Positions 27,985-35,854 of a stretch of DNA of 64,000 bases are shown here, piece after piece. The notes beneath the pieces were generated by a model, which had not been told where the DNA came from, did no database searches, and saw only the letters and a program-made list of their open reading frames with translations. The DNA is from Candidatus Izemoplasma sp. (lineage in GTDB: Bacteria; Bacillota_I; Bacilli_A; Izemoplasmatales; Izemoplasmataceae): NCBI GenBank assembly GCA_007132465.1, contig SLOP01000021.1, forward strand, positions 1-64,000. The letters are read 5' to 3'. Every line of letters starts with the position of its first letter. Within the stretch, counting starts at the first letter, position 1. The position numbers and the translations under genes are program-made.

Positions 27985-29197
27985 GTTTCATCAAATCCCG
28001 CGTAACTTCCTCTTCCGACTCGGGAATGCTTTTCAGGACGTCGGCGATGATGTCGGCGGCTTCGTCCATCAACGCTTTGGTGTGGGTTGAGGTATAACTC
28101 GTGCGAATCATGCATTGGCCTTCGGGCGACGCCGGTGGGAGCACCGGATTGACATAGACGCCGCGTTCAAAGAGCAGCTTGCACGCCACAAGCGTGCGCA
28201 TCGGCGTGTAAGTGTAAATCGGAATGATGGGGGTGTTGTCTGTGTCGACGATGTCAAGCCCGTGTTCAAGCAGTTTCTTGCGCATGTAATCAGCGATATC
28301 AAGCACCGCTTGGACGCGTTCGGGTTCTTCACGAATAATCTCGAGCGCTTTTTTCGCGGCGGCAGCGTTGGCCGGGGTGATGGCGGCGCTGAAGATGAAC
28401 GCCCGTGCGTGGTGACGAACGTAATCGACAATGACCTCATCGGCCACGAGGAAGCCCCCGAGGCTGGCGAGCGATTTTGAGAAGGTTCCCATAATCAAAT
28501 CGACGTCGTCTTCAAGGCCGAAATGCGCGGCGGTACCGCGACCACCCGGGCCGATGACGCCAACACCATGGGCGTCGTCAACCATCACACGAGCGTTATA
28601 TTTTTTGGCTAGACGCACGATGTCCGGCAGTTTGGCGATGTCGCCTGACATCGAAAACACGCCGTCGGTGACGATCAGTTTGCCGCGGTTTGAATCGGCA
28701 TTGTTCAATTGCTTTTCAAGATCATCCATGTCGTTGTGCTTGTAGCGCACCATGTCGGCGAAGCTGAGACGCGTCGCGTCATAAATGCTCGCGTGGTTCT
28801 CGCGGTCGCAAAAAATGATGTCGCGTCGTTGTGCCACGGCGGCGATGATGCCCAGGTTGCTTTGGAAACCGGTTGAGAAGACCATGCAGCCTTCTTTGTT
28901 TAAAAAACTGGCGAGGTTGCGTTCGAGTTCAAGGTGCAACTCTAAGGTTCCGTTAAGGAAGCGCGAACCTGAAACGCCGCTTCCAAAGGTTTTGGTTGCC
29001 TCGATTGACGCGTCGATGACACGCTGATCACCGGTAAGGCCAAGGTAATTATTTGAACCGATCATGATTTTTCGGAAGCCTTCCATTTGCACCTCGATGT
29101 CTTGTTTGGATTCGAGTGCGTGGAAATACGGATAGATACCGAGTGCTTTCGCTTCTTTCACGGTGTTAAAGTCATAACATTTCTGAAATATGTCCAT
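27971..29197 (-). CDS. Alpha-oxoamine synthase, probably serine palmitoyltransferase
   Basis: A 408-residue PLP enzyme of the family containing AONS (biotin), KBL (threonine breakdown), ALAS (heme) and serine palmitoyltransferase. The PLP lysine is K241 in GTFSKSLASLGG; TFSKSLASxGG is the form found in bacterial serine palmitoyltransferases, whereas KBL and AONS have TLGKA. SNNYLGLT, GSGVSGSRFLNGT, the PLP-stacking H135 and the DDAHG motif (207-211) are intact. The N-terminal segment GIYPYFHALES also fits SPT. The coupled SDR supports sphingoid-base synthesis; no biotin genes are nearby. RBS GGAGGGTG. Confidence 0.85.
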   Translation of the reverse strand: MDIFQKCYDFNTVKEAKALGIYPYFHALESKQDIEVQMEGFRKIMIGSNNYLGLTGDQRVIDASIEATKTFGSGVSGSRFLNGTLELHLELERNLASFLNKEGCMVFSTGFQSNLGIIAAVAQRRDIIFCDRENHASIYDATRLSFADMVRYKHNDMDDLEKQLNNADSNRGKLIVTDGVFSMSGDIAKLPDIVRLAKKYNARVMVDDAHGVGVIGPGGRGTAAHFGLEDDVDLIMGTFSKSLASLGGFLVADEVIVDYVRHHARAFIFSAAITPANAAAAKKALEIIREEPERVQAVLDIADYMRKKLLEHGLDIVDTDNTPIIPIYTYTPMRTLVACKLLFERGVYVNPVLPPASPEGQCMIRTSYTSTHTKALMDEAADIIADVLKSIPESEEEVTRDLMKHADQ

Positions 29198-29232
29198 GGG
29201 TCACCCTCCAACGTTGTCCGTTCGTATAAAGT

Positions 29233-29241
29233 ATTATAGCA
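29233..29241 (-). promoter_or_regulatory. Extended -10 promoter of the SPT-like operon
   Basis: TGCTATAAT on the - strand, 36 bp before the start; the -35 is weak. Confidence 0.6.
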
Positions 29242-29295
29242 TGCACCGTGCATTTTCGAAAACGCTTTTTGCCGTTTTTCAGGGAAAAACTCATG

Positions 29296-29322
29296 AAAAA
29301 GACGGTGTCTTAAGAAACCGTC
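29296..29322 (-). terminator. Possible terminator of the PerR-like gene
   Basis: On the - strand GACGGT/ACCGTC is followed by five Ts; it lies about 190 bp after the gene. Confidence 0.55.
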
Positions 29323-29512
29323 AAATCAACAAATAGATGCTTGGTCTTGCACAAGCACATGACCCAACCGTGGCAATAAGCCACGCCATTTCACCTAACA
29401 CGCAGTGTCCGACCACCTTTATAAATAAGCGGAAGGAACGAAAACGTCATGGGTGGTGCTTGCCTTCATGACAGCCGTTCGCTTCCGCGATGACATCCTT
29501 TAGGTGTGCCGT
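29323..29512. other. Gene-free stretch with a long imperfect hairpin
   Basis: No reading frame of note. CGTGGC-AATAA-GCCACG forms a small hairpin at 29369-29385. At 29429-29488 two arms of about 22 bases (GCGGAAGGAACG... and ...CGTTCGCTTCCGC) form a long stem with one bulge and a few mismatches around a 15-nt loop. It could be the 3' UTR of the PerR-like gene or a relic of a small mobile repeat. Confidence 0.45.
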
Positions 29513-29914
29513 TTACACGGCCTGTCGGCAGCGTTTGCACGTGCCGTGATACACCAGTTGCGCATCTCGCACGTCACTAATGTCAGCGTGTTTTGGCGCG
29601 ATGGGTGGGGTGATATCGATGTCATAAAGGGTATCACACACGTCACACTTAAAGTGTGCATGGGGCGTTCGAACGATGTCATAGCGCTTATGATCTTGAA
29701 GGTCAATTTCTTTCACCAAATGGTGACGCACAAACAGGTTCAACGTGTTATAGATAGTGGTTTTCGACAAGGTAGGAAGCGTGGCAGATAACGCGTCGTA
29801 AATCGCTTCCACCGTCGGGTGCTCACGGTGTTCGTCCAAGTAACGATAGATAGCCATCCGAGTGTAAGATGGGCGGATGTCGTGATTGCGTAACAGGGTT
29901 TGGATGCGTTCCAT
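29513..29914 (-). CDS. perR: Fur-family regulator, PerR-like
   Basis: A 133-residue metal-dependent repressor. The N-terminal winged helix includes RPSYTRMAIYRYL and the recognition region LSKTTIYNTL. Structural zinc ligands are C90, C93, C126 and C129. The regulatory site resembles PerR: H32, D79, H85, H87 and an Asp near residue 98-100, where Fur usually has Glu. PerR senses peroxide by metal-catalysed oxidation of the histidines. A palindromic box sits directly between its promoter and RBS (GGAGG), suggesting autoregulation. Zur remains an alternative because the box is GTAAT-type. Confidence 0.85.
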   Translation of the reverse strand: MERIQTLLRNHDIRPSYTRMAIYRYLDEHREHPTVEAIYDALSATLPTLSKTTIYNTLNLFVRHHLVKEIDLQDHKRYDIVRTPHAHFKCDVCDTLYDIDITPPIAPKHADISDVRDAQLVYHGTCKRCRQAV

Positions 29915-29932
29915 GATGTGCCTCCTGTAAAA

Positions 29933-29945
29933 TGTAATGATTACA
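29933..29945 (-). promoter_or_regulatory. PerR/Fur-family operator
   Basis: The perfect 6-1-6 palindrome TGTAATGATTACA lies just downstream of the -10 box of the PerR-like gene. It matches the core of the family's 7-1-7 boxes, intermediate between PerR and Zur consensus forms. Confidence 0.78.
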
Positions 29946-29950
29946 AAAAT

Positions 29951-29979
29951 ATAATATCAACAAAAAAGCATCGAGTCAA
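29951..29979 (-). promoter_or_regulatory. Promoter of the PerR-like gene
   Basis: On the - strand: TTGACT, a 17-bp spacer, TATTAT. Confidence 0.8.
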
Positions 29980-29991
29980 GACGTGAACAAA

Positions 29992-30016
29992 AGAAAAACC
30001 CCGCGTCGCGGGGTTA
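29992..30016 (-). terminator. Terminator of the PAS-GAF-PAS gene
   Basis: AACCCCGC-GAC-GCGGGGTT then TTTCTTTT on the - strand; it overlaps the stop codon. Confidence 0.85.
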
Positions 30017-31339
30017 AGGCTTAAGAATCAAGGTTACGCCGACAAAATTATCACCGTCGTGCACCGCGTGTGCTGTCCACTTAATGGATTGATTGTCGGG
30101 GTTAAGGGTGCCGCTTAACTGCCAATCGGGTGTGGGGTCATCAAAAAACGCGTCAATGTCGTCTTTAGGTTCCAGCTTTAGCGTGTCGTGCCACGGCTTG
30201 CCTATGACGTCTTTTTTAACCAGCCCTAAGGCTTTTTCGGCCGAGCGATTAAGGTAACCTAGGGTTTGATTGGCACGGATCGAGACGATGCCATCCCGCA
30301 CCTGATCAAAGGTGGTGTATGCGTAGGCGCGTTGACGCGCAAAAGTCGCAAGCATGCGTTCACGCTCGATGGTACCGGCGGCGCCACGCACGAGCAACAT
30401 CAGCTGACGCTGATCGGCGTCGGTGTAGTCCTCGGGTTTGTTAGCGACCACGATGATGGCGTAAGGGTGGTTTTCAACGTCAACAGACATGGCCAGATAA
30501 CGATTGACGTCGCATGTGTCCGCCTGCAAGTCTGATCGGTTGTCAAAGATGAGTTCTTTGTCTTCAAACAGCAGCGTTTTGGCGGTGTTGTCTTCCATCA
30601 TCACCGCAAACAATCGTTTGCAGTTTTCGGGCTTTACGCACCCCAATGAAGCCACATGCACATAATCCTTCTGATGACGCATGAGCATGAATCCGCTGAG
30701 GCTTTCGGTCAGCTCAACGGCGCCCTCTAGAAGCATTCGATAGGGAACGCGACCGGTCGCTTCGGTCTCCTGAACGATGTCAAGCAGCCGTTTTTGACGC
30801 TTTTCTATTTTAAGGTTTTCGCTGCGAAGGCGCTCTTCTTCAGTGATGTCTTTAATGATGGCGCCAACCCCGACTTCGCCTCTAGAAAAAAGCACGGGAA
30901 ACTTGTTGATGCTGTACACGTCACCACCGTAACGCACGGTGCGACGAATGCGTTCTTTGCCGTTGAGCACTTCTAGGTCGGTTTCGCGGCGCCACTCGGC
31001 GCGTGCCGTATCGGTGATCGCAAAATCATCGACACCGATTAGATCTTTGCGATCCATGTCAATGTGTTTGGCTAGCGCATCGTTGAGGAACAGGTAGCGC
31101 AGTTCAGGGTCTTTTAAGTAAATCAGATCATCGCTGGCGTTGATAAACGATTCACGAAGCGAAAAACGGTTGCTGAGGTGGGTGTGTTTTTGTTGCAGAG
31201 CGAGGTAATTTTTTCGGGTTCGTACGAACGCATAGACTAAGCCGATGATCGCAATCAGGCAAAGCGTGAAAAGCACGCCAATGGCAATGCGGTCGTGGGT
31301 GCTAAGCAAAGACGGGGTGGAAGCCATCAAATCGCGCAT
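30014..31339 (-). CDS. Membrane-anchored PAS-GAF-PAS sensor protein without output domain
   Basis: A 441-residue protein with one transmembrane helix (about 18-39), a short coiled linker, a PAS domain (about 66-180, SFINASDDLIYLKDPELRY), a GAF-like domain (about 195-335) and a second PAS domain (about 345-440). No histidine kinase, GGDEF, EAL, HD-GYP or DNA-binding domain follows, and a terminator overlaps the stop. It may signal through a partner protein. ATG 31339 follows AAAGGA; the upstream in-frame ATG overlaps the divergent GNAT gene. Confidence 0.82.
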   Translation of the reverse strand: MRDLMASTPSLLSTHDRIAIGVLFTLCLIAIIGLVYAFVRTRKNYLALQQKHTHLSNRFSLRESFINASDDLIYLKDPELRYLFLNDALAKHIDMDRKDLIGVDDFAITDTARAEWRRETDLEVLNGKERIRRTVRYGGDVYSINKFPVLFSRGEVGVGAIIKDITEEERLRSENLKIEKRQKRLLDIVQETEATGRVPYRMLLEGAVELTESLSGFMLMRHQKDYVHVASLGCVKPENCKRLFAVMMEDNTAKTLLFEDKELIFDNRSDLQADTCDVNRYLAMSVDVENHPYAIIVVANKPEDYTDADQRQLMLLVRGAAGTIERERMLATFARQRAYAYTTFDQVRDGIVSIRANQTLGYLNRSAEKALGLVKKDVIGKPWHDTLKLEPKDDIDAFFDDPTPDWQLSGTLNPDNQSIKWTAHAVHDGDNFVGVTLILKP

Positions 31340-31368
31340 AGAAAACAGTCCTTTCGATGTGTATGATT

Positions 31369-31396
31369 TGTCGGTCGTGGGATGAAAACGTATAAT
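31369..31396 (+). promoter_or_regulatory. Promoter of the small GNAT gene
   Basis: TTGTCG, a 16-bp spacer and TATAAT. Confidence 0.65.
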
Positions 31397-31418
31397 AAAA
31401 GTAAGAGGTGATGCATGC

Positions 31419-31697
31419 ATGGACATGGAAATCAAACAAGGAAACCGTTGTTTTTACCTGGGTGATGATGAGGCTAACGCTATTGCCATTATCAAGTACA
31501 AGGTGAAGAGCGATGACGAGATTGTTGCCAACTCAACGTTTGTCGATCCCTCACTGCGCGGTCAAAACATCGCTCGTAAGTTGCTTGATCGCCTAGCCGA
31601 TTACGCCCGAGAACAGGGTTGGAAAATCGAGCCGACGTGCTCGTATGTGGTTCGTGCTTTTGAGCGTTACGACGCATACGACGACGTCAAAGCCTAA
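31419..31697 (+). CDS. Small GNAT-like N-acetyltransferase (YjdJ/COG2388 type)
   Basis: A 92-residue single-domain protein of the Gcn5-related mini-acetyltransferase group. The strand NSTFVDPSLRGQNIARKLLD contains the acetyl-CoA pyrophosphate-binding loop RGQNIA, and WKIEPTCSYV is the typical C-terminal block. Substrates of this group are mostly unknown. Several ATG codons lie together after RBS GAGGTG; 31419 has good spacing and 31425 is possible. It has its own promoter and terminator. Confidence 0.87.
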   Translation: MDMEIKQGNRCFYLGDDEANAIAIIKYKVKSDDEIVANSTFVDPSLRGQNIARKLLDRLADYAREQGWKIEPTCSYVVRAFERYDAYDDVKA

Positions 31698-31700
31698 AGG

Positions 31701-31730
31701 AAACGACCGGAGACCCCGGTCGTTTTTTTA
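31701..31730 (+). terminator. Terminator of the small GNAT gene
   Basis: AAACGACCGG/CCGGTCGTTT, a perfect 10-bp stem, then a T-run. Confidence 0.92.
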
Positions 31731-31774
31731 TTGGGGTCATTACCATTATAGCGCGGAATGAACCATATGCAAAC

Positions 31775-32107
31775 CTAGAATGTGTCGATGACGTCCGCGG
31801 CGTCAATCCACGTTCCGCCGACACGGAGGCGCCGCGCCGCGAAATCGACCTCGGAGAGGGGGCCCTCGAGGGTTCTTTCGGTGCCCGAATCGTGCACGAC
31901 AAGGCGCAGGGAGCACTCGTTGTGCAAGGCGGTCTCAAACGCGCGCTGCAAGACTTCCAGTCGGTCTTCGCTGAGCGTGGGTTTGGGTTGTCGCAAGCGT
32001 TTTTCGCGCAACGTGCGAAGGCTTTTTCCTTGTTCGGGAAGCGACTGAAAAGGCAGCCATTTGAGCATTTTACGATCGTGATAGACGGCGCTATTCACGG
32101 TGACCAC
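31775..32107 (-). CDS. YolD-like protein
   Basis: A 110-residue YolD-family protein. The diagnostic segment is MLKWLPFQSLPEQGKSL near residue 14, followed by KPTLSEDRLEVLQRAF. In Bacillus such proteins are encoded with Y-family UV-repair polymerases and probably act with them. Here the gene overlaps the 3' end of the polymerase gene by 17 bases, the same partnership. The start is GTG at 32107 with a weak RBS; GTG at 32098 is an alternative. Confidence 0.85.
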   Translation of the reverse strand: MVTVNSAVYHDRKMLKWLPFQSLPEQGKSLRTLREKRLRQPKPTLSEDRLEVLQRAFETALHNECSLRLVVHDSGTERTLEGPLSEVDFAARRLRVGGTWIDAADVIDTF

Positions 32108-33359
32108 CGATTAACCCGCTGCGCTCCAAATAGGTCCCGCTTGTTTGGTGACTGGAAAGTCGAGCCACCGCGTTCTTTCCAAACCGGCGTCGAACCTCGT
32201 CAATCGTACGCCACAGATGATTGCGCGACGTCGTCCGCTCAGGCGTCTCAAAAAGTGTGGTTTGCATGCCGGCCGTGGCGTCGACCAACCGCGTTGCCCG
32301 AATAAACACTTGACGGATAGGCGCGTCATCGCCATGCGCGGCGAAAAGCGCACGCACCGCCGCCAGCAAAGCGTCGTTATCGTCGGTGGCGACATCGAGC
32401 GTGCGCTGATGGGAAAACCCGCCGCCGACGGATTTGCTGTAACCGATGCCAAGGTGCACGGTCTTGGCGTGCTTGCGAACAAAACGAAGCCTTTCAGCGA
32501 CCTCATCGCACATCTCGATGAAAATCTGTTCGATGTCCGTGACGTCATAATCACGAAACAGCGTTTGCCCGAGACCGACGCTTTTCATCGGCGCTAAATC
32601 AAGGTGCTTGTCGCGGATGCGCGAGGTGTCGATGCCGTGGGCATGGAAATACAGTTCATCGCCGAGGATGCCGAAGCGTTTGTGCAACACGCGACGATCG
32701 GCACGTGCCACGTCCCCGAGCGTGTAAAGGTTCATCGCTTCAAGGCGGCGCTCCATACGCGCGCCGATGCCCCAAATCTTCGACAGCGGGCGAATCGGCC
32801 ATAGTGTTGACTCGACATCATCGTATCGCAAGGTCGCAAACCCGTCTTTCGATTGCTTGCTGAAAAGATCGAGAGCAAGCTTCGACAACAGCATATTATC
32901 GCCGATGCCACAGCTCGCCGGCACACCGGTTTCTTCATGCACCGCATGAACAATCTGCCGTGCTAACGTCTCGACGTCGGTGCCGTAGTAAGCAAGGTAG
33001 TTAGTGACATCCAAAAACGCTTCATCGATGCTGTAGACGTGCAGGTCTTCTTCGGACACAAAGCGTAAATATATATCGACGACGCGAATTGCCACCTCGA
33101 CGTACGCGCGCATTTGGGGACGCGCAACCATCATCGTCGAGGTATCGCCGACTTCAAACAAGCGGCATCGCGAGGGCATCCCGCGTTGTTTTAAATAGGG
33201 CGACACGGCCAGGACGATTGATCCGCCACCACGGCCTTCATCGGCTACAATCAACGGCGTTTTAAAAGGGTCAAGGCCGCGCAAAGCACATTCAACCGAC
33301 GCAAAAAAACTTTTGAGATCAATACACAGCACTTGCCGTTTGATTTTCAGGTGGTCCAC
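32091..33359 (-). CDS. Y-family DNA polymerase (UvrX/YqjW-like)
   Basis: A 422-residue translesion DNA polymerase of the UmuC/DinB superfamily. Catalytic motifs are CIDLKSFFASVEC with D14, and YSIDEAFLDVT with the paired acidic residues. The helix-hairpin-helix region IWGIGARMERRLEA and the little-finger domain (about 245-360) follow. Length matches the UvrX type. The GTG start at 33359 is chosen for the excellent AAGGAGG eight bases upstream; the longer frame runs through the promoter. It forms a two-gene unit with the YolD-like gene. Confidence 0.93.
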   Translation of the reverse strand: MDHLKIKRQVLCIDLKSFFASVECALRGLDPFKTPLIVADEGRGGGSIVLAVSPYLKQRGMPSRCRLFEVGDTSTMMVARPQMRAYVEVAIRVVDIYLRFVSEEDLHVYSIDEAFLDVTNYLAYYGTDVETLARQIVHAVHEETGVPASCGIGDNMLLSKLALDLFSKQSKDGFATLRYDDVESTLWPIRPLSKIWGIGARMERRLEAMNLYTLGDVARADRRVLHKRFGILGDELYFHAHGIDTSRIRDKHLDLAPMKSVGLGQTLFRDYDVTDIEQIFIEMCDEVAERLRFVRKHAKTVHLGIGYSKSVGGGFSHQRTLDVATDDNDALLAAVRALFAAHGDDAPIRQVFIRATRLVDATAGMQTTLFETPERTTSRNHLWRTIDEVRRRFGKNAVARLSSHQTSGTYLERSGLIGGHRE

Positions 33360-33389
33360 GAAAAATCCCTCCTTGGTGATGGTGTTATC

Positions 33390-33411
33390 AGTATACGGAA
33401 GAATTTTCCGT
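33390..33411 (-). promoter_or_regulatory. Polymerase promoter region with inverted repeat, candidate damage-response operator
   Basis: A TATACT -10 (33390-33395, - strand) abuts the perfect inverted repeat ACGGAA-N5-TTCCGT (33395-33411), which fills the spacer. It is not the Bacillus LexA consensus (GAAC-N4-GTTC) nor the E. coli one. The position fits a repressor site. Confidence 0.5.
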
Positions 33412-33448
33412 TTTTTAAGTATTGACATCGCTGCCATTTTTTGAACAA

Positions 33449-33476
33449 AAAGAGCCATCACGGTTGACGGCTCTTT
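33449..33476 (-). terminator. Terminator at the end of the hisS operon
   Basis: AAAGAGCC-GTCA/TGAT-GGCTCTTT, then a T-run on the - strand. Confidence 0.85.
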
Positions 33477-33500
33477 ATAATTTTTATAAATCGAACTCGA

Positions 33501-34430
33501 TCAATCAAGTCGACCATGATAACGCTTGTGCATCGGTCGTGCGTCGCCGACATCAAGCCCCGTGCGCAGCGATCGATTGCCAAACAAGGTGCGCACGTAA
33601 AGCGTGTCACCCGTTTCGAAATGGGCTTTGACCGCTCCGATTAAACGGTTAGCCTCATCGTAGGCATCGAGGTAAAGATCGTCGAAACTCTTGCGACTCG
33701 GCTCGCCGCTGACGGGGTGGTGCCAGACACGTCGGTCGCGATTGAGCACATCAAAACGGCTTTTGGTGGCGGTGCGGAACGTCACATCCACAAACCGTGG
33801 GCCGGTTTGTCGAAGTCGATCAAGCAGGCTTAAAAGCGCCGTTTTCACACCGGTGCGATCGCGTACAAGGTGGGAGAAAACAAAGCGCATGCGTCGGTAG
33901 CCAAGCGCATAAACATCGCCAGCGCCGCTGATGTCAAAACATTCAAGCGCGATGTGATCAATCAAGGCGCAGATGTCCCGCGGGACGCGGGAGACAGGGA
34001 AAAACCGTTTACAAGCCAGGCGGTCAGGCGACGCGCCGGTATCTTCTTGAATCAATCGCGCATCGATGGCTCGTTCAAAGCGCAGATGCAAGGCGTCGGA
34101 GCCCGGTTCAAGGCGTGCGTCGCCAACGTGGTAATGCACGTAAGGGTGCGCAGAAACGTCAAGCGCAAAATGCGTTAGATACCCATACACGTAGCTTTCC
34201 AGCGCCGTGCTTCGACGCCGTGCCACAAAATCAAGCATCGTCGCAAAAAGCGCATTGATGGTTTTTTCATGAAAGGCGTCGCCGAGACGACGCGCTTTGG
34301 CACGTTGGTTGCTGGCGATGACGTAGTAAAACGGATCGGGTCCCATGGCCCCAAGCGCGACCATGGTTTCATCGACATCATCGCCAAGCACGTCACGGGC
34401 AAGGCGCATGTGGACATATAGATCAGGCAT
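33501..34430 (-). CDS. Zinc-dependent phospholipase C family protein
   Basis: A 309-residue protein beginning MPDLYVHMRLARDVL, resembling the Zn_dep_PLPC group. Conserved His and Asp residues suited to metal binding are at H7, in DPFYYV, DAFHEKT, GYLTHFALD and HPYVHYHVGD. No signal peptide is evident, so it is probably cytoplasmic and the phospholipase activity is uncertain. The start overlaps the end of rluD by eight bases, indicating coupling at the tail of the lspA operon. The second half is Arg-rich. Confidence 0.82.
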   Translation of the reverse strand: MPDLYVHMRLARDVLGDDVDETMVALGAMGPDPFYYVIASNQRAKARRLGDAFHEKTINALFATMLDFVARRRSTALESYVYGYLTHFALDVSAHPYVHYHVGDARLEPGSDALHLRFERAIDARLIQEDTGASPDRLACKRFFPVSRVPRDICALIDHIALECFDISGAGDVYALGYRRMRFVFSHLVRDRTGVKTALLSLLDRLRQTGPRFVDVTFRTATKSRFDVLNRDRRVWHHPVSGEPSRKSFDDLYLDAYDEANRLIGAVKAHFETGDTLYVRTLFGNRSLRTGLDVGDARPMHKRYHGRLD

Positions 34431-35337
34431 CGCGACGCAACTCCTCAAGCAATGAAGCGAAAGGATTAGGAAGCGGTGCGCTGAACGTGAGCGCTTCACC
34501 GGTGGTCGGGTGCGGGAGCGAGAGGGTGGCCGCGTGGAGGTGTTGGCCATGGGTGGTGTCGGTGTGTCGGCGTCCGTAGGTTGGATCGCCGACGACAGGA
34601 TGATCGATGTAGCGTAGGTGCACGCGAATTTGATGCGTGCGTCCCGTGTCCAACGTGCAGCGGATTAAGGTGTGCTTGGCGAAACGTTCGACAACCTCGA
34701 AATGGGTGACGCTGTCGCGGCCACCGGCGATGACGGTCATCCGTTTACGGTTGTGTGGGTCACGGCCAATCGGCGCGTCGATTTTCCCTTTGTTGTGAGA
34801 GATAACGCCCTCCACAAGGGCGAGGTATTCGCGAGCAATTTGCCGCGCTTGCAAGGCTTTTTGCAAGGTTTTCAACGCGGCTTCATGCTTGGCGACCACC
34901 AACAGCCCGCTCGTGTCCTTGTCGATGCGGTGAACGATGCCAGGCCGTGTCGTGTCACCAATTTGACCCAAATCATCAATCGCCGCTAACAACCCATGGA
35001 CAAGCGTCGGTTCGCGCACCGTCTCGGCGGGATGCACAATGAGCCCAGAGGGTTTGTTGACAACCAGGATATCGGCATCTTCATGCACGATGTCGAGCGC
35101 CATATCAACCGGTTCCATGTCAATCGGTGTGGCGTCTTCAACGCGGACGATCACGGTGTCGTTGGTGCGAACGGTGGCGCTGCGTTTGGTGTCGTAGCCA
35201 TTGAGCGTGACGTCACCGCGTTCAATTAAAGTGCGGGCCCGATTGCGTGAAAAAAGGCCCTCAGACACATCGCTCAAGGCTTTGTCAAGGCGGAGTCCGG
35301 CCAAGGTTTCAGGAATGACGTAGTGGTAAGTTTTCAT
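34423..35337 (-). CDS. rluD: Pseudouridine synthase, RluD family
   Basis: A 304-residue rRNA modification enzyme. An N-terminal S4 RNA-binding domain (RLDKALSDV to about 70) precedes the catalytic domain. The signature HRIDKDTSGLLVVAK carries catalytic D139; DTGRTHQIRVHL and PHP-like C-terminal motifs are present. It probably forms pseudouridines in 23S rRNA; the exact site cannot be told among RluC/RluD homologues. It lies one base after lspA, the common Firmicute pairing. Confidence 0.95.
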   Translation of the reverse strand: MKTYHYVIPETLAGLRLDKALSDVSEGLFSRNRARTLIERGDVTLNGYDTKRSATVRTNDTVIVRVEDATPIDMEPVDMALDIVHEDADILVVNKPSGLIVHPAETVREPTLVHGLLAAIDDLGQIGDTTRPGIVHRIDKDTSGLLVVAKHEAALKTLQKALQARQIAREYLALVEGVISHNKGKIDAPIGRDPHNRKRMTVIAGGRDSVTHFEVVERFAKHTLIRCTLDTGRTHQIRVHLRYIDHPVVGDPTYGRRHTDTTHGQHLHAATLSLPHPTTGEALTFSAPLPNPFASLLEELRRDA

Positions 35338-35338
35338 C

Positions 35339-35842
35339 TTATCCCCGCTTCCGTCTGGGTTCGAGTAGGAGCGTGTCGATAGCGAAAAAGATCATCCCGA
35401 ACACGAGGGCCATGTCGGCGATGTTGAAGGCCGGAAACAGTCGGTTGCTCAACCATTGGCTGATAACATCGAGCGGAACGAAGCCGATAAAATCGACCAC
35501 AAGGCCTGAATAGAGGCGATCGATGAAGTTACCAAGCGCACCACCGATGATGAGAGCAAGCCCAACGGAAAACATGCGCATGCGTGTGAAGTCAAGGTCT
35601 TTGGCTAAGTAGGTAAACAGCGCCAGGGCGATGATGGTGACGATGATGAAAAACATGCGCTCACCGGCAAAAAGTCCCCACGCCATCCCATCGTTCAGAT
35701 GATGGGTAAAGTAAAGAACCCCAGGAATGATGGTGTGTTTAGCGCCGAGGGCGACGGTGGCGGCAACAACCCATTTACTGATTTGGTCGAGCGCCACCAC
35801 GATGATGACGATCAGGGCAGCATGTCGGTAATCTTTTTTCAT
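35339..35842 (-). CDS. lspA: Lipoprotein signal peptidase LspA
   Basis: A 167-residue inner-membrane aspartic protease that cleaves prolipoproteins after lipidation. Four transmembrane segments are visible. The catalytic aspartates are D117 in the GNFIDRLYSGLVVDF motif and D143 in FNIADMA. The rhodanese lipoprotein at 5080 would be a substrate. It is located directly upstream of rluD in the same operon. Confidence 0.96.
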   Translation of the reverse strand: MKKDYRHAALIVIIVVALDQISKWVVAATVALGAKHTIIPGVLYFTHHLNDGMAWGLFAGERMFFIIVTIIALALFTYLAKDLDFTRMRMFSVGLALIIGGALGNFIDRLYSGLVVDFIGFVPLDVISQWLSNRLFPAFNIADMALVFGMIFFAIDTLLLEPRRKRG

Positions 35843-35854
35843 AAGAACACGTCC

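Noticed and set aside
27971-29197. Assignment as biotin synthesis enzyme BioF or as KBL
   Set aside because: The PLP-lysine motif is TFSKSLASLGG, not TLGKA; no bio or tdh genes are adjacent; coupling is to an SDR.
33422-33427. TTGACA on the + strand near the polymerase promoter
   Set aside because: No -10 at suitable spacing and no + strand gene downstream.
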